Translations under genes and position numbers: made by a program | Shown: positions 1-8,633 of the stretch, one piece after another | How the letters are laid out: each line of letters starts with the position of its first letter | How positions within the stretch are numbered: position 1 is the stretch's first letter | Assembly (NCBI GenBank): GCA_965116785.1 | Contig: OZ220731.1 | Span: 1,736,001 to 1,800,000 of the forward strand | Origin: Bin87 sp965116785 | GTDB taxonomy: Bacteria > Chloroflexota > Dehalococcoidia > Lucifugimonadales > UBA3495 | Direction: 5' to 3' | Length of the DNA: 64,000 bases | Notes under the pieces: model-generated | The model's database searches: none | The model's input: the letters and a program-made list of their open reading frames with translations, nothing else | Told to the model about the DNA's origin: nothing

Positions 1-613
1 GGCACCGGCGACCCTGACAGCAGACGGGTCCGGCTGGCCTGGTCCAGTTCATCGGCGCAAGTTCTTCATCATGGGATCAGTATAGAAAAGTTGGAGGGTC
101 TCATCAACGCCGCGAGCCGGCCAAGCCAACGTCCGCAACGCGTCCGGTCTCTGGTACGTGGACACCCGCTGCGTGAGGTGCGACGCCGCTCTGTCGTGGA
201 ACGATGGAGACGCGACCTTCCTGGTCGGCCACCTGCCCGAGAAGGCCACCCTGCTGGCATACTTCGGGCATCAACCGCAGCCGGGCGCCTGCAGCCACCT
301 GCGAACAAAGAAAGCCATGAAAGCAATCTCGCCGCGGACCTTCCACCAAATTGGTCGCGTTGCCCCCACGCCACAGCCGACGGACTCGTCCTGCTGATCG
401 TCGAACAGGGCGTGGGAGGTTGCGTCGTAACCGCGACTCAAGCCGCCACCGACGACAAGACCACCGGTTTCGTTTCCGTCATACCGCCCATACGCCAACG
501 ACGCTGCAGGGCGCCTGTTTCCCGTCCACGGCGAAGTTCTCTCCCGTAGGAGGCCGCACCCATTCCGGCGTCATGTATCGTATTCACGGTTCGAGACTGC
601 GTTGGGGAGGATT
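1..613. other. Left-edge region without an intact gene
   Basis: No reading frame here has a convincing start, ribosome-binding site and family match. The open frames on both strands are short, overlap each other and look like chance frames in GC-rich DNA. The only hint of former coding sequence is the stretch at 110-397, described separately. A ribosome-binding site for the next gene lies at 604-610. Confidence 0.5.
110..397 (+). pseudogene. Possible remnant of a ferredoxin-like N-terminus (CxxC)
   Basis: One frame reads through NASGLWYVDTRCVRCDAA and ends at a TGA at 395-397. The pattern 'YVD..C..CD' resembles the N-terminal ferredoxin-like segment found fused to some metallo-beta-lactamase proteins, but only one Cys pair is present and nothing downstream continues the family. 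No start codon with a ribosome-binding site is visible. I treat it as a weakly supported gene fragment. It may also be a chance frame. Confidence 0.2.
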
Positions 614-1234
614 ATGATGGCCTCCGGCCTCAGTTCCCTGGCCATTCGCACGGCGCTGCTCGTCTCCCTGGCGGGAGCCCTGTTTCTCGCGTACCCTGAG
701 CCGGCCTACGCCTGCAAATGCGTCGTTCCAGGGTCGCCTTCCGAAGAGATGGCGAAGTTCGCCGTGGTGTTTCAGGGTCGGGTTGTCTCGGTGCATGAAC
801 TCGACCGTGGCGACGCCACCAAGGCTGACGGCGGCGAGTCGAGCGTCGAGTTTGAAGTCGAGACCGTCTGGAAGGGCAACGTCGGTCGGTCGATCAACCT
901 GACGACGCAACGAGACGCCGCAGCCTGTGGCATCGCCTTCGTCGAAGATGACACATACGTCGTTTATGCCGGGGACGAATCTGACGTCCACCGGTGCAGC
1001 CGGACTCGTCCATTATCGGAGGCCGCTGAAGACCTGGCCGAGTTGGGTGACGGACATTCCCCCGCTCCGGGCGTGACCGGCTCTGAGGCGAACCAAACCG
1101 AGCGCCCAGCGGAAAACACTGCAAACGGCGGCGGCTGCGGAGCGTCGTCTCACCCCGCTGACCTCGCAGCGGTCGGGTTGATGCTGGGCGCCGTAGCGTT
1201 CGGCCTGCGCAGACGACGCGCCGACTCGCCGTAG
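614..1234 (+). CDS. Secreted protein with CxC start and MYXO-CTERM-like C-terminal anchor
   Basis: A 206-residue exported protein of unknown function. An N-terminal hydrophobic segment (about residues 10-35) ends in AYA, a plausible signal peptidase site, so the mature protein would begin with a CxC motif (CKC), as in tissue-inhibitor-of-metalloprotease-like folds. The middle is a beta-rich domain. The C-terminus has a Gly/Cys patch (GGGCGAS), a hydrophobic stretch and an RRRR cluster, the three-part layout of MYXO-CTERM-type sorting tails. ATG 614 is chosen over an in-frame TTG at 602 because GGGGAGG at 604-610 sits just in front of it. The gene stands alone. Confidence 0.7.
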   Translation: MMASGLSSLAIRTALLVSLAGALFLAYPEPAYACKCVVPGSPSEEMAKFAVVFQGRVVSVHELDRGDATKADGGESSVEFEVETVWKGNVGRSINLTTQRDAAACGIAFVEDDTYVVYAGDESDVHRCSRTRPLSEAAEDLAELGDGHSPAPGVTGSEANQTERPAENTANGGGCGASSHPADLAAVGLMLGAVAFGLRRRRADSP

Positions 1235-1919
1235 TCGCCAAATTACCGCGGCCGCCTCTTTGAAGCAGAGCCGTTGCCGGTGGGTAGAGGCGATTTGGCT
1301 GCCTGGGATTTCCGGAGCGGCGGCGGTAAACGGTCAGCTTTGTGACGGATCACGCAAACACGGCGCCCGTCGGACACTTTGGCCAGGCCGGCGTTGCAGG
1401 GGGCCAGGTGCGGGGAAAATGGCCGGACCAACACATCGCCCCCGATTTCCTCGCCGACCTGACGGACGATATAGCCGCCGCTGCTGGAAGTCGCAGAACC
1501 CTCGTGCCGCCTGACTTGATTGCTCGCCCATCTTCACCGACAACCGTCTACGGACGGCTGGACGCCATATACCCGCAGTCCACCGCCTCAGACGAGTTCG
1601 ACGGTGACGTTGAATTGGCCGCGGCAGCCTGAAGCACGCCAACAAGGATGAAGCTTATCCCACTACTTGACGGGACGTAACGGACAATGGCCTAAAGCCG
1701 GGTACGTTTTGTCGAGGCCCATGACACAGGAACGAAAGCCGATTGACAAGCACCGAAGACCGGAAATATGCTCCAAGTGCCCGGTTGGGATTCTGCCGGT
1801 CGGCCGATATGCAGAATGCCGGTCTATAATCGGAGAAATCCCGGAGCGTCCGATCCTCAGCGGGACCAGTTAAATCCGGGAAATCCTGTGTTAGAAGACG
1901 AAGCATTCAAGGGGGACCC
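1235..1919. other. Intergenic region, no gene recognised
   Basis: About 685 bases without a convincing gene. The short open frames lack ribosome-binding sites and family features. A TATAAT hexamer at 1825-1830 could be a -10 element for the downstream oxidoreductase, but I see no matching -35 element. AAGGGGGA directly before 1920 is the ribosome-binding site of that gene. Confidence 0.5.
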
Positions 1920-3494
1920 ATGAAATATGACGTTGTTATCGTCGGTGGGGGAGCGGCTGGATCGGTATTGGCCAGCAGATTGGCTGAAAACCCGAATACC
2001 TCCGTTCTGTTGCTGGAAGCCGGGCCAGATTATCCCGATCCAGACTATCTTCCGGACGAGATAAAGTTCGGCTACACCAGTTACGCAGAATCCCCAGAGT
2101 CGGAGCACAACTGGGCCCTGCGGGGAACGATCACCGACGAGCAAGGGGAGATCCACGTAGCGCAGGGCAAGGTGATTGGAGGAGGGTCGTCCATCAACGG
2201 TCAGGCAATGCAAAGGGGCTTGCCTGAGGATTTCGACTCCTGGTCCGCCATGGGCAACGATCAATGGTCGTATGACAAGGTGTTGCCCTTCTTTAGAAAA
2301 TCCGAGCACGATCTCGACATTCGGGATGATTTTCATGGAACCGACGGACCGATGCCAGTAAGGCGTCGTCAAGACGGCCCCTGGGCAGACATCCAAAAGG
2401 CCTTCCACGCGGCCTGCTTGGAGGCGGGTTACGGGACAGTCGACGATACCAATGGCCCTAACCCCGCGGGGGTCGGCGTGTGGCCCTCGAACAACCTGGA
2501 CGGCTGGAGGATGAGCGCCGCCATCACTCACCTGAATCCCATGCGCCACCGTCTCAACCTGACCGTGCGGGGAGGGGTTTTCGCCAGGAAGGTGTTGATC
2601 GAGGATCGAAGGGCCGTCGGTGTGGAAGTGGAAAGCGGCGGCGAGATTTTCAACGTTGAAGCAGACCGGGTGGTGTTGAGCGCCGGGGCTCTCAAGTCGC
2701 CGCACCTGCTGATGCTGTCGGGTATCGGCCCCAGAGACCAACTTGAGAAATTTGGGATACCGGTAGTTCAAGAGCTGCCCGGAGTGGGAGAGAACCTGTT
2801 CAACCACCTGAGCGCCCAGATCACCTTCAAAGTCAAAGACGGAATGACCCTGACTTCCGATGCGGATGCGGCCCGCTTTTGTTTGCACTACACCGCCCCC
2901 GGGTCCAGCGAAGTCAACGATATGTTGTTGAGGACCACCCCAATGGTTGACGAACGGCCGGAGCGCGTCCCCGGTCTCCGGACCAAGTTCCTGAACGATG
3001 ATGTTCCCGCGGATAGGGTGGCGCGAATCTCGTGCACGCTCGGACTACCCGACGGCGCAGGATACGTCAGGCTTGCGTCTGCCGATCCCTCAGTGCAGCC
3101 AGAGTTCAACTACCGCTATCTTCAGCATCCAAACGACAAGCGTCGGGTGAGGGAAGGCATCCGAATGGCGATCAGTTTCCTTGAATCCGACGCGTATAGA
3201 GACGTGGCCGATTACCGGCTCCACCCGACGGATGAAATTGTGGCCGACGACGACGCTTTGGACGTCTATATCCGCCAAACCGTGGGAACCGCCAGGCACG
3301 TGTCCGGCACCTGCAAGATGGGCCCGGATTCGGACCCAATGGCGGTGGTTGATCAATACTGCAACGTCAAGGGAGTAACGGGGTTGTCGGTGGTCGATGC
3401 GTCGGTGATGCCTCGGGTCACACGGTCGGGTGGCAGCCATGCAACGGTTGTCATGATAGGGGAACGTGCCGCCGACCTGATTGCGTCGGCTTGA
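1920..3494 (+). CDS. GMC-family FAD-dependent oxidoreductase
   Basis: A 524-residue glucose-methanol-choline family flavoprotein, which would oxidise an alcohol to an aldehyde or acid. The N-terminus has the FAD-binding Rossmann motif VVIVGGGAAGSVLASRL followed by an acidic end of strand 2 (LLLEAG). The GMC signature region is GKVIGGGSSINGQAMQRG near residue 85. The C-terminal block carries the catalytic His in ARHVSGTCKMG and the second active-site His in GGSHATVV. Length is normal for bacterial choline-dehydrogenase-like enzymes. The substrate cannot be told from sequence. The start at 1920 has an excellent ribosome-binding site (AAGGGGGA). No electron-acceptor partner lies next to it; a gluconate-dehydrogenase subunit-3-like protein occurs far away at 42.6 kb. 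Confidence 0.93.
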   Translation: MKYDVVIVGGGAAGSVLASRLAENPNTSVLLLEAGPDYPDPDYLPDEIKFGYTSYAESPESEHNWALRGTITDEQGEIHVAQGKVIGGGSSINGQAMQRGLPEDFDSWSAMGNDQWSYDKVLPFFRKSEHDLDIRDDFHGTDGPMPVRRRQDGPWADIQKAFHAACLEAGYGTVDDTNGPNPAGVGVWPSNNLDGWRMSAAITHLNPMRHRLNLTVRGGVFARKVLIEDRRAVGVEVESGGEIFNVEADRVVLSAGALKSPHLLMLSGIGPRDQLEKFGIPVVQELPGVGENLFNHLSAQITFKVKDGMTLTSDADAARFCLHYTAPGSSEVNDMLLRTTPMVDERPERVPGLRTKFLNDDVPADRVARISCTLGLPDGAGYVRLASADPSVQPEFNYRYLQHPNDKRRVREGIRMAISFLESDAYRDVADYRLHPTDEIVADDDALDVYIRQTVGTARHVSGTCKMGPDSDPMAVVDQYCNVKGVTGLSVVDASVMPRVTRSGGSHATVVMIGERAADLIASA

Positions 3495-3697
3495 CACCGA
3501 CTTACCGCGGTCTGAAATCTGTGGTCGGAGAGGGCGTCCAAAAACGTTGCTATATCCGCGGTAGTGCGGAAGAGGCTTAGGCAATCAAGCAGGAAGCCGG
3601 GTTCAAGGCCAGACGCTGGGTAGTTGTACGTACTCATAGCTGGCTGAACCCCTTCCTGCGGTTCTTGACATGCTGGGACAAGTCTCTAGACCACTAC

Positions 3698-3996
3698 CTA
3701 GCCGTTTCGCGTTTCGCCTGCGCCCTCATCACCCAGGGTGACGGTTATGGTGGGCGGAGGCCGGCGCTGTTCCTGCACGGTGGGTATAAGTAGCCGTTGG
3801 ACGTTGGTGTCGCAGAACTTCTCCGGGTGATCGGCCGTGTCCAGCCGGGTCTGGTAGGCGCCATTTTGCCGAGATCTTTGGCCACATCGACTGATTGCAG
3901 CTCGGCGGTGACGGTTACCTCGCCCTCCTGGTATTCGAAATGAGGTGTGGACAAGGCGATCGGGGACTGAACATCAACAGTGGCTACGCCGCGCGG
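3698..3996 (-). pseudogene. Small frameshifted gene of unknown function
   Basis: Two adjacent minus-strand frames join into one plausible polypeptide. The upstream frame reads STPHFEYQEGEVTVTAELQS and continues to VDVAKDLGK. One base shift in an A-run near 3867-3870 leads into NGAYQTRLDTADHPEKF and on to a TAG at 3698-3700, about 95 residues in all. The upstream frame opens at a stop near 3996 and offers only a TTG start (3954) with no ribosome-binding site. The 5' end may have been removed by the IS1380-type relic that begins near 4020. I recognise no family. A sequencing error in the homopolymer is also possible. Confidence 0.35.
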
Positions 3997-4019
3997 CTAA
4001 TGCACAAACCAAATCCCCG

Positions 4020-4246
4020 CCGCTTCGGGAAGAGTGGCTTCGGAAAGATCGAACTGGCGGGAGGCAAGGAGCACTCAACCGATGCCACCGTTTCAGTCAG
4101 TTGACACCATTCACGTCCACATCGCCTTCGAAGACTACCACCACCTGGTGGCCAATGCTGGATGGCCCCTGCGGATCAGCCTGGCGCAGCCACTTGAGCC
4201 TGGAGGATCCGGTAGATTGCCACATTGATGTGGGAGCCGCGCAGGC
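4020..4246 (+). mobile_element. IS1380-type relic, 5' end only
   Basis: This stretch aligns by eye with the start of the larger relic at 4770-5000. Both share CGCTTCGGGAA/CGGCTTCGGGAA, then GGCTT..GGAAAGA, then AAGGAGCAC/CAGGAGCAC before an ATG. The coding part (ATG 4082) gives a transposase N-terminus with HIAFEDYHHLVANAG, matching NVSFDDHRVVANAG in the larger relic, then shifts frame into PVDCHIDVGAAQ, matching LVDRHLDLGDAPG. The rest of the element is missing. It is non-functional. Confidence 0.6.
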
Positions 4247-4303
4247 CTCGATGAATCGCCAAGACCTTTGCAGCACGGTTTCCAAGAACGGAGGACACTG
4301 GGC

Positions 4304-4708
4304 ATGCGGATCGCTCCGGCGCCGATTTGTGGCGACTGCGGCCGAGAAGGCTTTCATGGAACCGTGTACTGCGTAAGATGCGGCGGCACCATGGTGCCGA
4401 TCGATACCCAGCAATATCTCGCTGCGTTGCTCCTCTCAGGGCTGCCTCTAGCCATTGGCCCCGCCGCCGTGTTGCTGATCGAGTTCAGCAGCGACCAACA
4501 TGGCGGATACGAGGGTCTCTTGGTAATCGCCGCGATTGTCACCATGGGAGTTATCGCGTCAGCTTACGCCGCGACCGGCGCCATCATCGGATTGGTCTTG
4601 ATGCGATTGCTCAACAATCGCTCCCTCGGGCTCGGCGTGTTATACGGGCTTGGCATGGGAGCAGGGGTGGGCGCAACCCTGGGCCTGGCATCTCTGGCCG
4701 CAATCTAA
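4304..4708 (+). CDS. Small zinc-ribbon membrane protein
   Basis: A 134-residue protein of unknown function. A four-Cys zinc-ribbon-like segment at residues 9-26 (C9xxC12...C23xxC26) is followed by three to four hydrophobic helices from about residue 35 to the end, rich in Gly/Ala (GLGMGAGVGATLGLASL). It would sit in the inner membrane with a cytoplasmic zinc ribbon. The ATG at 4304 has a GGAGG ribbon site at 4290-4294. An in-frame TTG at 4268 is less likely. The gene sits between two IS1380-type relics in the same orientation, so it may be passenger DNA. Confidence 0.55.
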   Translation: MRIAPAPICGDCGREGFHGTVYCVRCGGTMVPIDTQQYLAALLLSGLPLAIGPAAVLLIEFSSDQHGGYEGLLVIAAIVTMGVIASAYAATGAIIGLVLMRLLNNRSLGLGVLYGLGMGAGVGATLGLASLAAI

Positions 4709-4764
4709 ACCCAATCCTTCAAAGAGACAGCTGCGGCGGCGTGTTGACTGTATGAAAACGTGCT

Positions 4765-6150
4765 CACGGCTTCGGGAATAATGGCTTGTGGAAAGAGCAA
4801 ACCAACCCGAGATCAGGAGCACCCGATAGATGCTGCCACTGGAGCAGCCCGACCGCATCAATGTCTCCTTTGACGACCACCGTGTGGTGGCCAATGCCGG
4901 ATAGATCCCGCTGGTCACGCTGGCCCATCATTTGGGCTCGGGCGAGCTGGTGGACCGCCATCTTGACCTGGGCGATGCGCCGGGTGGGGCGAATTGGGGG
5001 AAATAAGATGCTGACGTTGGTGGCGTCGGCCCTGCCGGGCGGTGATTGCATCGACGACGCCGACGTGTTGCGCACCGGCAGGACCGGCGACGCGCTAATG
5101 GCCAGACGGCGCAAGGGTAGAGCCAACACGGCGCGGGGCGCCGCCCACTTCCTGCGGGAGACGGTGAGCCACGTGCGCCATGCCGGCGCCAACCGACCAC
5201 TCACCGTGCGCGCCGACAGCGGCTTCTACAACCACCCCATCGTCACTGCCTGCCTCGACAAGGGTATGCGCTTTTCCATCACCGTCCGCCAGCAAGCCCG
5301 GTTACGCAACCTCATCGAGGCCATACCCGAAGCGGACTGGACGCCCATTCCATACTGGATGGACGGCGCCGTCGACGTGGTGGAAACAATCTACACACGC
5401 TTCGAGAGCAAACCCGATGCCGTGCCGGTCCGTCTCAACATCCGGAGGGTCAAGCCCACGCCCGGTTCCCAACTGGCGTTGTTTGCCACCTACCGCTATC
5501 ACGCCTTCATCACCGATCGTGAGATTGACACCCTGAACCCGGAGGCTAACCATCGCCGCCATGCCGAGATCGAGAACGCCACCCGCAACCTCAAGTACGG
5601 TGTGGGGCTGAATCATCTACCCTCGAAGCGCTTCCCTGCCAACGCCGCATGGCTGGCCGTGCAGGCGATCGCTCATAACCTGGCTTGCTGGACGAGGCGC
5701 ACCGGTCCGGGCGAGCCGATGGCAACCACCAAGACACTGCGCCGACGCTTCCTCTCCCTCGCCGGACGCCTCACCCGCAAGGCCCGCCGCCGCCCCCTGC
5801 ATCTTCCTCAGGACTGGCCTTGGCAAAACCCCTTCGGTAACGCCCTGGAGCGACTGCGCGCCCTGCCACTCCCATCCTGACCGCGCCCACGACGTCCGCC
5901 CGTCTGCCGATCTACCCAAATGCCTCGCGGCTCTGCGCCGGGCCGGTTCCCGCGTGTCTCTTACGGCAACGGACATGCCGCTCTCGCCCGTCACCAACGC
6001 CGCAGCAGATCAAAATTCCCTTCACGCCACCGACACACTCAGCGCCGGTACCAATCCGTCCGAGTCAACGCCCTGATACGTGTCGCCCTCGCTTCCCAAC
6101 TTCACGTCGACAGCCCGCGCTCCCCCCTTCGGGGGATTGGGGGTTAATCA
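4765..6150 (+). mobile_element. Degenerate IS1380-family insertion sequence
   Basis: The region contains a broken IS1380-type transposase (4830-5880) plus about 270 bases of downstream non-coding DNA. I could not define terminal inverted repeats or a target duplication, so the ends are approximate. The left part resembles the relic at 4020-4246. The element lies directly beyond the 3' end of the ureD gene, which comes from the opposite strand. Confidence 0.6.
4830..5880 (+). pseudogene. IS1380-family transposase, broken
   Basis: The reading frame from ATG 4830 gives LEQPDRINVSFDDHRVVANAG, then an in-frame TAG at 4902-4904. It continues as IPLVTLAHHLGSGELVDRHL to a TAA at 5004-5006, where a one-base shift moves to the frame reading NKMLTLVASALPGGDCIDDADVLRTG. 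The text then jumps to the C-terminal half (RANTARGAAHFLRETV, LTVRADSGFY, GVGLNHLPSKRF), so roughly 100 or more residues usual for this family between the DDADVLR block and the RANTARG block are missing. The DDE-type residues are therefore incomplete. The C-terminal half is well preserved, consistent with fairly recent decay. Confidence 0.8.
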
Positions 6151-6364
6151 GGGCCATTTCGCTGCACGTACACACCCCAGCGGCATGATATGTCGAAACC
6201 GTTGACAGATGGTGAAGTGGAATTCCGGTCGATGACGCCCATCACCCGGTGGAACAGGCTGTAGGCCATACGGAAGCTGAAGGCGGCCAGAGTGGTCCTG
6301 GCTGCGAGCGTCATCGCTTTCAGTCGTTCAAACGTGGGCGGCAAATACGAGACACGGTATACGT
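5881..6364. other. Intergenic region between IS relic and ureD
   Basis: The left part is probably the non-coding tail of the IS1380-type relic. A C-rich/G-rich inverted stretch (CCCCCTTCGGGGG) occurs at about 6123-6135 and could be a weak terminator facing ureD or part of the element's right end. No gene is recognised in this stretch. Confidence 0.45.
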
Positions 6365-7267
6365 TCAGTATTTCCGCGGATCCGGCGCGTCCGAGCCGAC
6401 CAACTCACGACGCGCCACTGACCACGCATAAGTTGCCGCGGCTTGAACGGCCGAACGATCAGCGCCGACGATTTTGACGCCCACTCCGTTCCCGTCGGGC
6501 AGGATGGACGCTCCCGCCTGTACCATCAAGCACGCCGGCAAAGCATCGCGAAGCAGGCTGAGAACACATCCTGCCGGGTCGGCATCGCACAACACAAGCA
6601 CGGATGCCAACGTGTGCCCGTTTGGAGAGCCTGCTTCGGAAGCGGCCGGTAGGCCGAGAACCGCCATGCTTATCGGATCGCAGTTCGTCGGCGCAATGTC
6701 GAAGGCCTCCACATACGCCGGATGCTCGTGCTGCCGGTGGACCGCCAAGCGGTTGCTTATCCTGCGGTACCGGAAGGCCTCTCCGCTGGCCACCCGCCCG
6801 GGTGTTATCACGTCGCCGTATATCAGGGCGGCCCCCGGCTCCAGGGTGATGCTCACCTGCTGCTTCAGGCTGGCGTTGCGGAACGGGATCAGCGGGTCGG
6901 GCAGATACTCCAGGTAGCCGCCCGCAGCGATGTTGAGGGCGACGGATTGTTCGGCCAGGCCCGACGGCATCGTGTGTATTTTGGTCGCGCTCTGGGTGGT
7001 GACGTGGGCTCTGGCTCCGGGACCGACGCTGATGCAGATTTCCTGGCGATCGTTCTCCAACAGCCCGCCGGTGGGATTGGCCAGGAACACGTAGGCCATG
7101 TCGGGCATGGCATCGTCGGGGTACAGGGCTTGCTGGATTATGAGAGGCGGCCTGGTGCGAACCCGGGTCAGCCTGGTGAAACCGGCCCGGTATTCCAGCG
7201 TCAGGTCCGCAAGTCCGTTCTGCCCCGTGGCCACAGAGTCAGCAGATTGCCCAAGCGTTGACAGCAT
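6365..7267 (-). CDS. ureD: Urease accessory protein UreD
   Basis: A 300-residue UreD, the scaffold that with UreF and UreG forms the complex activating the urease active site (carbamylation and Ni insertion). Recognisable family blocks are QQALYPDDAMPDMAYVFLAN with a following GG.LENDR, then TQSATKIHTMP and YLPDPLIPFRNASL. Length is normal. It is the last gene of the urease run and overlaps the end of ureG by 29 bases. A GTG at 7234, just after the ureG stop, is an alternative start. Confidence 0.93.
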   Translation of the reverse strand: MLSTLGQSADSVATGQNGLADLTLEYRAGFTRLTRVRTRPPLIIQQALYPDDAMPDMAYVFLANPTGGLLENDRQEICISVGPGARAHVTTQSATKIHTMPSGLAEQSVALNIAAGGYLEYLPDPLIPFRNASLKQQVSITLEPGAALIYGDVITPGRVASGEAFRYRRISNRLAVHRQHEHPAYVEAFDIAPTNCDPISMAVLGLPAASEAGSPNGHTLASVLVLCDADPAGCVLSLLRDALPACLMVQAGASILPDGNGVGVKIVGADRSAVQAAATYAWSVARRELVGSDAPDPRKY

Positions 7268-7862
7268 TGATAATCCGCTCCAGCACGTCGTCCAGGCCTT
7301 CGCCGGTGCGGCAGTTGGTGAAAGCGTAGGGGCGGTCGCCCCGGACCAGGTTGAGGTCCCGACGCATCACGTCCAGGTCTGCGCCAACGTAGGGGGCCAG
7401 GTCGGTTTTGTTCACCACCAGCAGGTCGGTTTGTGTGATGCCCTGCCCACGTTTGCGCGGGATCTTGTCCCCGGCGGCCACGTCGATGACGTATATCTGG
7501 AAATCGGCCAGGGCCGGGCTGAAGGTCAGGGTAAGGTTGTCGCCGCCGCTCTCGATAAGCACGATGTCCGAATCGGGGTAGGCCTCGGTCAGCTCCTCCG
7601 CCGCCAGCAGGTTGAGGCTGGGGTCCTCCCGCACCGCCGCGTGGGGGCAGGCACCGGTTGCAACGCCGCGGATGCGGCCGGTGTCGAATACACCGTCCAG
7701 GGTCCGCGTGACGTGATCGGCGTCTTCACGGGTGAAGATGTCGTTGGTGATGACCACCGGATGGCGACCCCGCTCCAGCAGCATTGGCACCAGCCGTTCC
7801 ACCAGCGTGGTCTTGCCGGAACCCACCGGCCCGCCGACGCCTACTTTAGCAACATTTCTCAT
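7239..7862 (-). CDS. ureG: Urease accessory GTPase UreG
   Basis: A 207-residue SIMIBI-class GTPase that couples GTP hydrolysis to nickel delivery into urease. The P-loop GPVGSGKT is at residues 11-18, followed by a conserved ESGGDNLT block and the guanine-specificity motif VVNKTDLAP. The start at 7862 has a good ribosome-binding site (GGGAGA) 6 bases upstream. It lies between ureF and ureD. There is no N-terminal His-rich extension, so nickel storage by UreG itself is not suggested. Confidence 0.97.
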   Translation of the reverse strand: MRNVAKVGVGGPVGSGKTTLVERLVPMLLERGRHPVVITNDIFTREDADHVTRTLDGVFDTGRIRGVATGACPHAAVREDPSLNLLAAEELTEAYPDSDIVLIESGGDNLTLTFSPALADFQIYVIDVAAGDKIPRKRGQGITQTDLLVVNKTDLAPYVGADLDVMRRDLNLVRGDRPYAFTNCRTGEGLDDVLERIINAVNAWAIC

Positions 7863-7891
7863 TTGTCTCTCCCGGGTTTACGCTACGCCCC

Positions 7892-8605
7892 TCAACTGGC
7901 GAACATCCTCACCTCGTCGCCACCATGCAGCATGGATGCGATGTCGGCCTGCGGCGTGAACGAAGTCATTTCGCTCCAATGGCGATCTTTGAGACCAGCG
8001 GCCTGATCTGCAACCGGCCCGTGCAGCGAATGCAGGATCCGCTGGGCTTGGGTGTGGGTCAGCGGAAGCAGCCGTTGCGCCGCGCCCAGCACGCCCACTG
8101 CTAAGCTGTGGCAGAACATCAGCAGGGCAGATTCGGCCTCAATACTCGCGGCGCAGGACGCCACACCCAGCGCGACGGCTCCCGTTCCCGGTGTGCTGCG
8201 TTCTATCACCAGTTGTCGCAATTCGCCGTGGACGGCAGACCCACCCCGCCCGCACACCAGCGGAGCCGTTTCGTCCAAAATGCGCCGACCGGCGTGGCAG
8301 GATGCCACCCGCAGTTCCTCGGGCAGTTTCATCGCGTGCAGATGCCAGTCGATATCGACCAGCGTCGCCGGGTCGCCGGCCCTCGCGGCGCGATGGGCAT
8401 TCAGCAACGCCACGCCATCGCCGGGTAAGGTCGACCAGGTCAGCAGGTTGTGCAGGTACTCCTTCAGGTCGTCGGCGTTACTGACCCAGCCTCTGGTCAC
8501 CATTCCTTCAAGCCCCTGAGATTGGGCGAATGTCCCCGACGGGAAGAACGAGTCCGCGAGTTGCAGGGCGGCGAGGAAGGTCGCGCTGCTGTCGGTGGCC
8601 GTCAT
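7892..8605 (-). CDS. ureF: Urease accessory protein UreF
   Basis: A 237-residue all-helical UreF, which acts with UreD and UreG as a gatekeeper during nickel insertion. Characteristic segments are ALQLADSFFPSGTFAQSQGLE near the N-terminus and LLPLTHTQAQRILH near the C-terminus. The gene is 28 bases downstream of ureC and 29 bases upstream of ureG, in the same orientation, so it is part of the same transcript. Confidence 0.94.
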   Translation of the reverse strand: MTATDSSATFLAALQLADSFFPSGTFAQSQGLEGMVTRGWVSNADDLKEYLHNLLTWSTLPGDGVALLNAHRAARAGDPATLVDIDWHLHAMKLPEELRVASCHAGRRILDETAPLVCGRGGSAVHGELRQLVIERSTPGTGAVALGVASCAASIEAESALLMFCHSLAVGVLGAAQRLLPLTHTQAQRILHSLHGPVADQAAGLKDRHWSEMTSFTPQADIASMLHGGDEVRMFAS

Positions 8606-8633
8606 GGTTCGCGTCCCCTGTACTTCGCGTCCG

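Noticed and set aside
4902..5006. TAG and TAA in the IS1380 transposase as programmed frameshift or read-through
   Set aside because: An additional internal deletion removes catalytic parts, so the gene is dead regardless.
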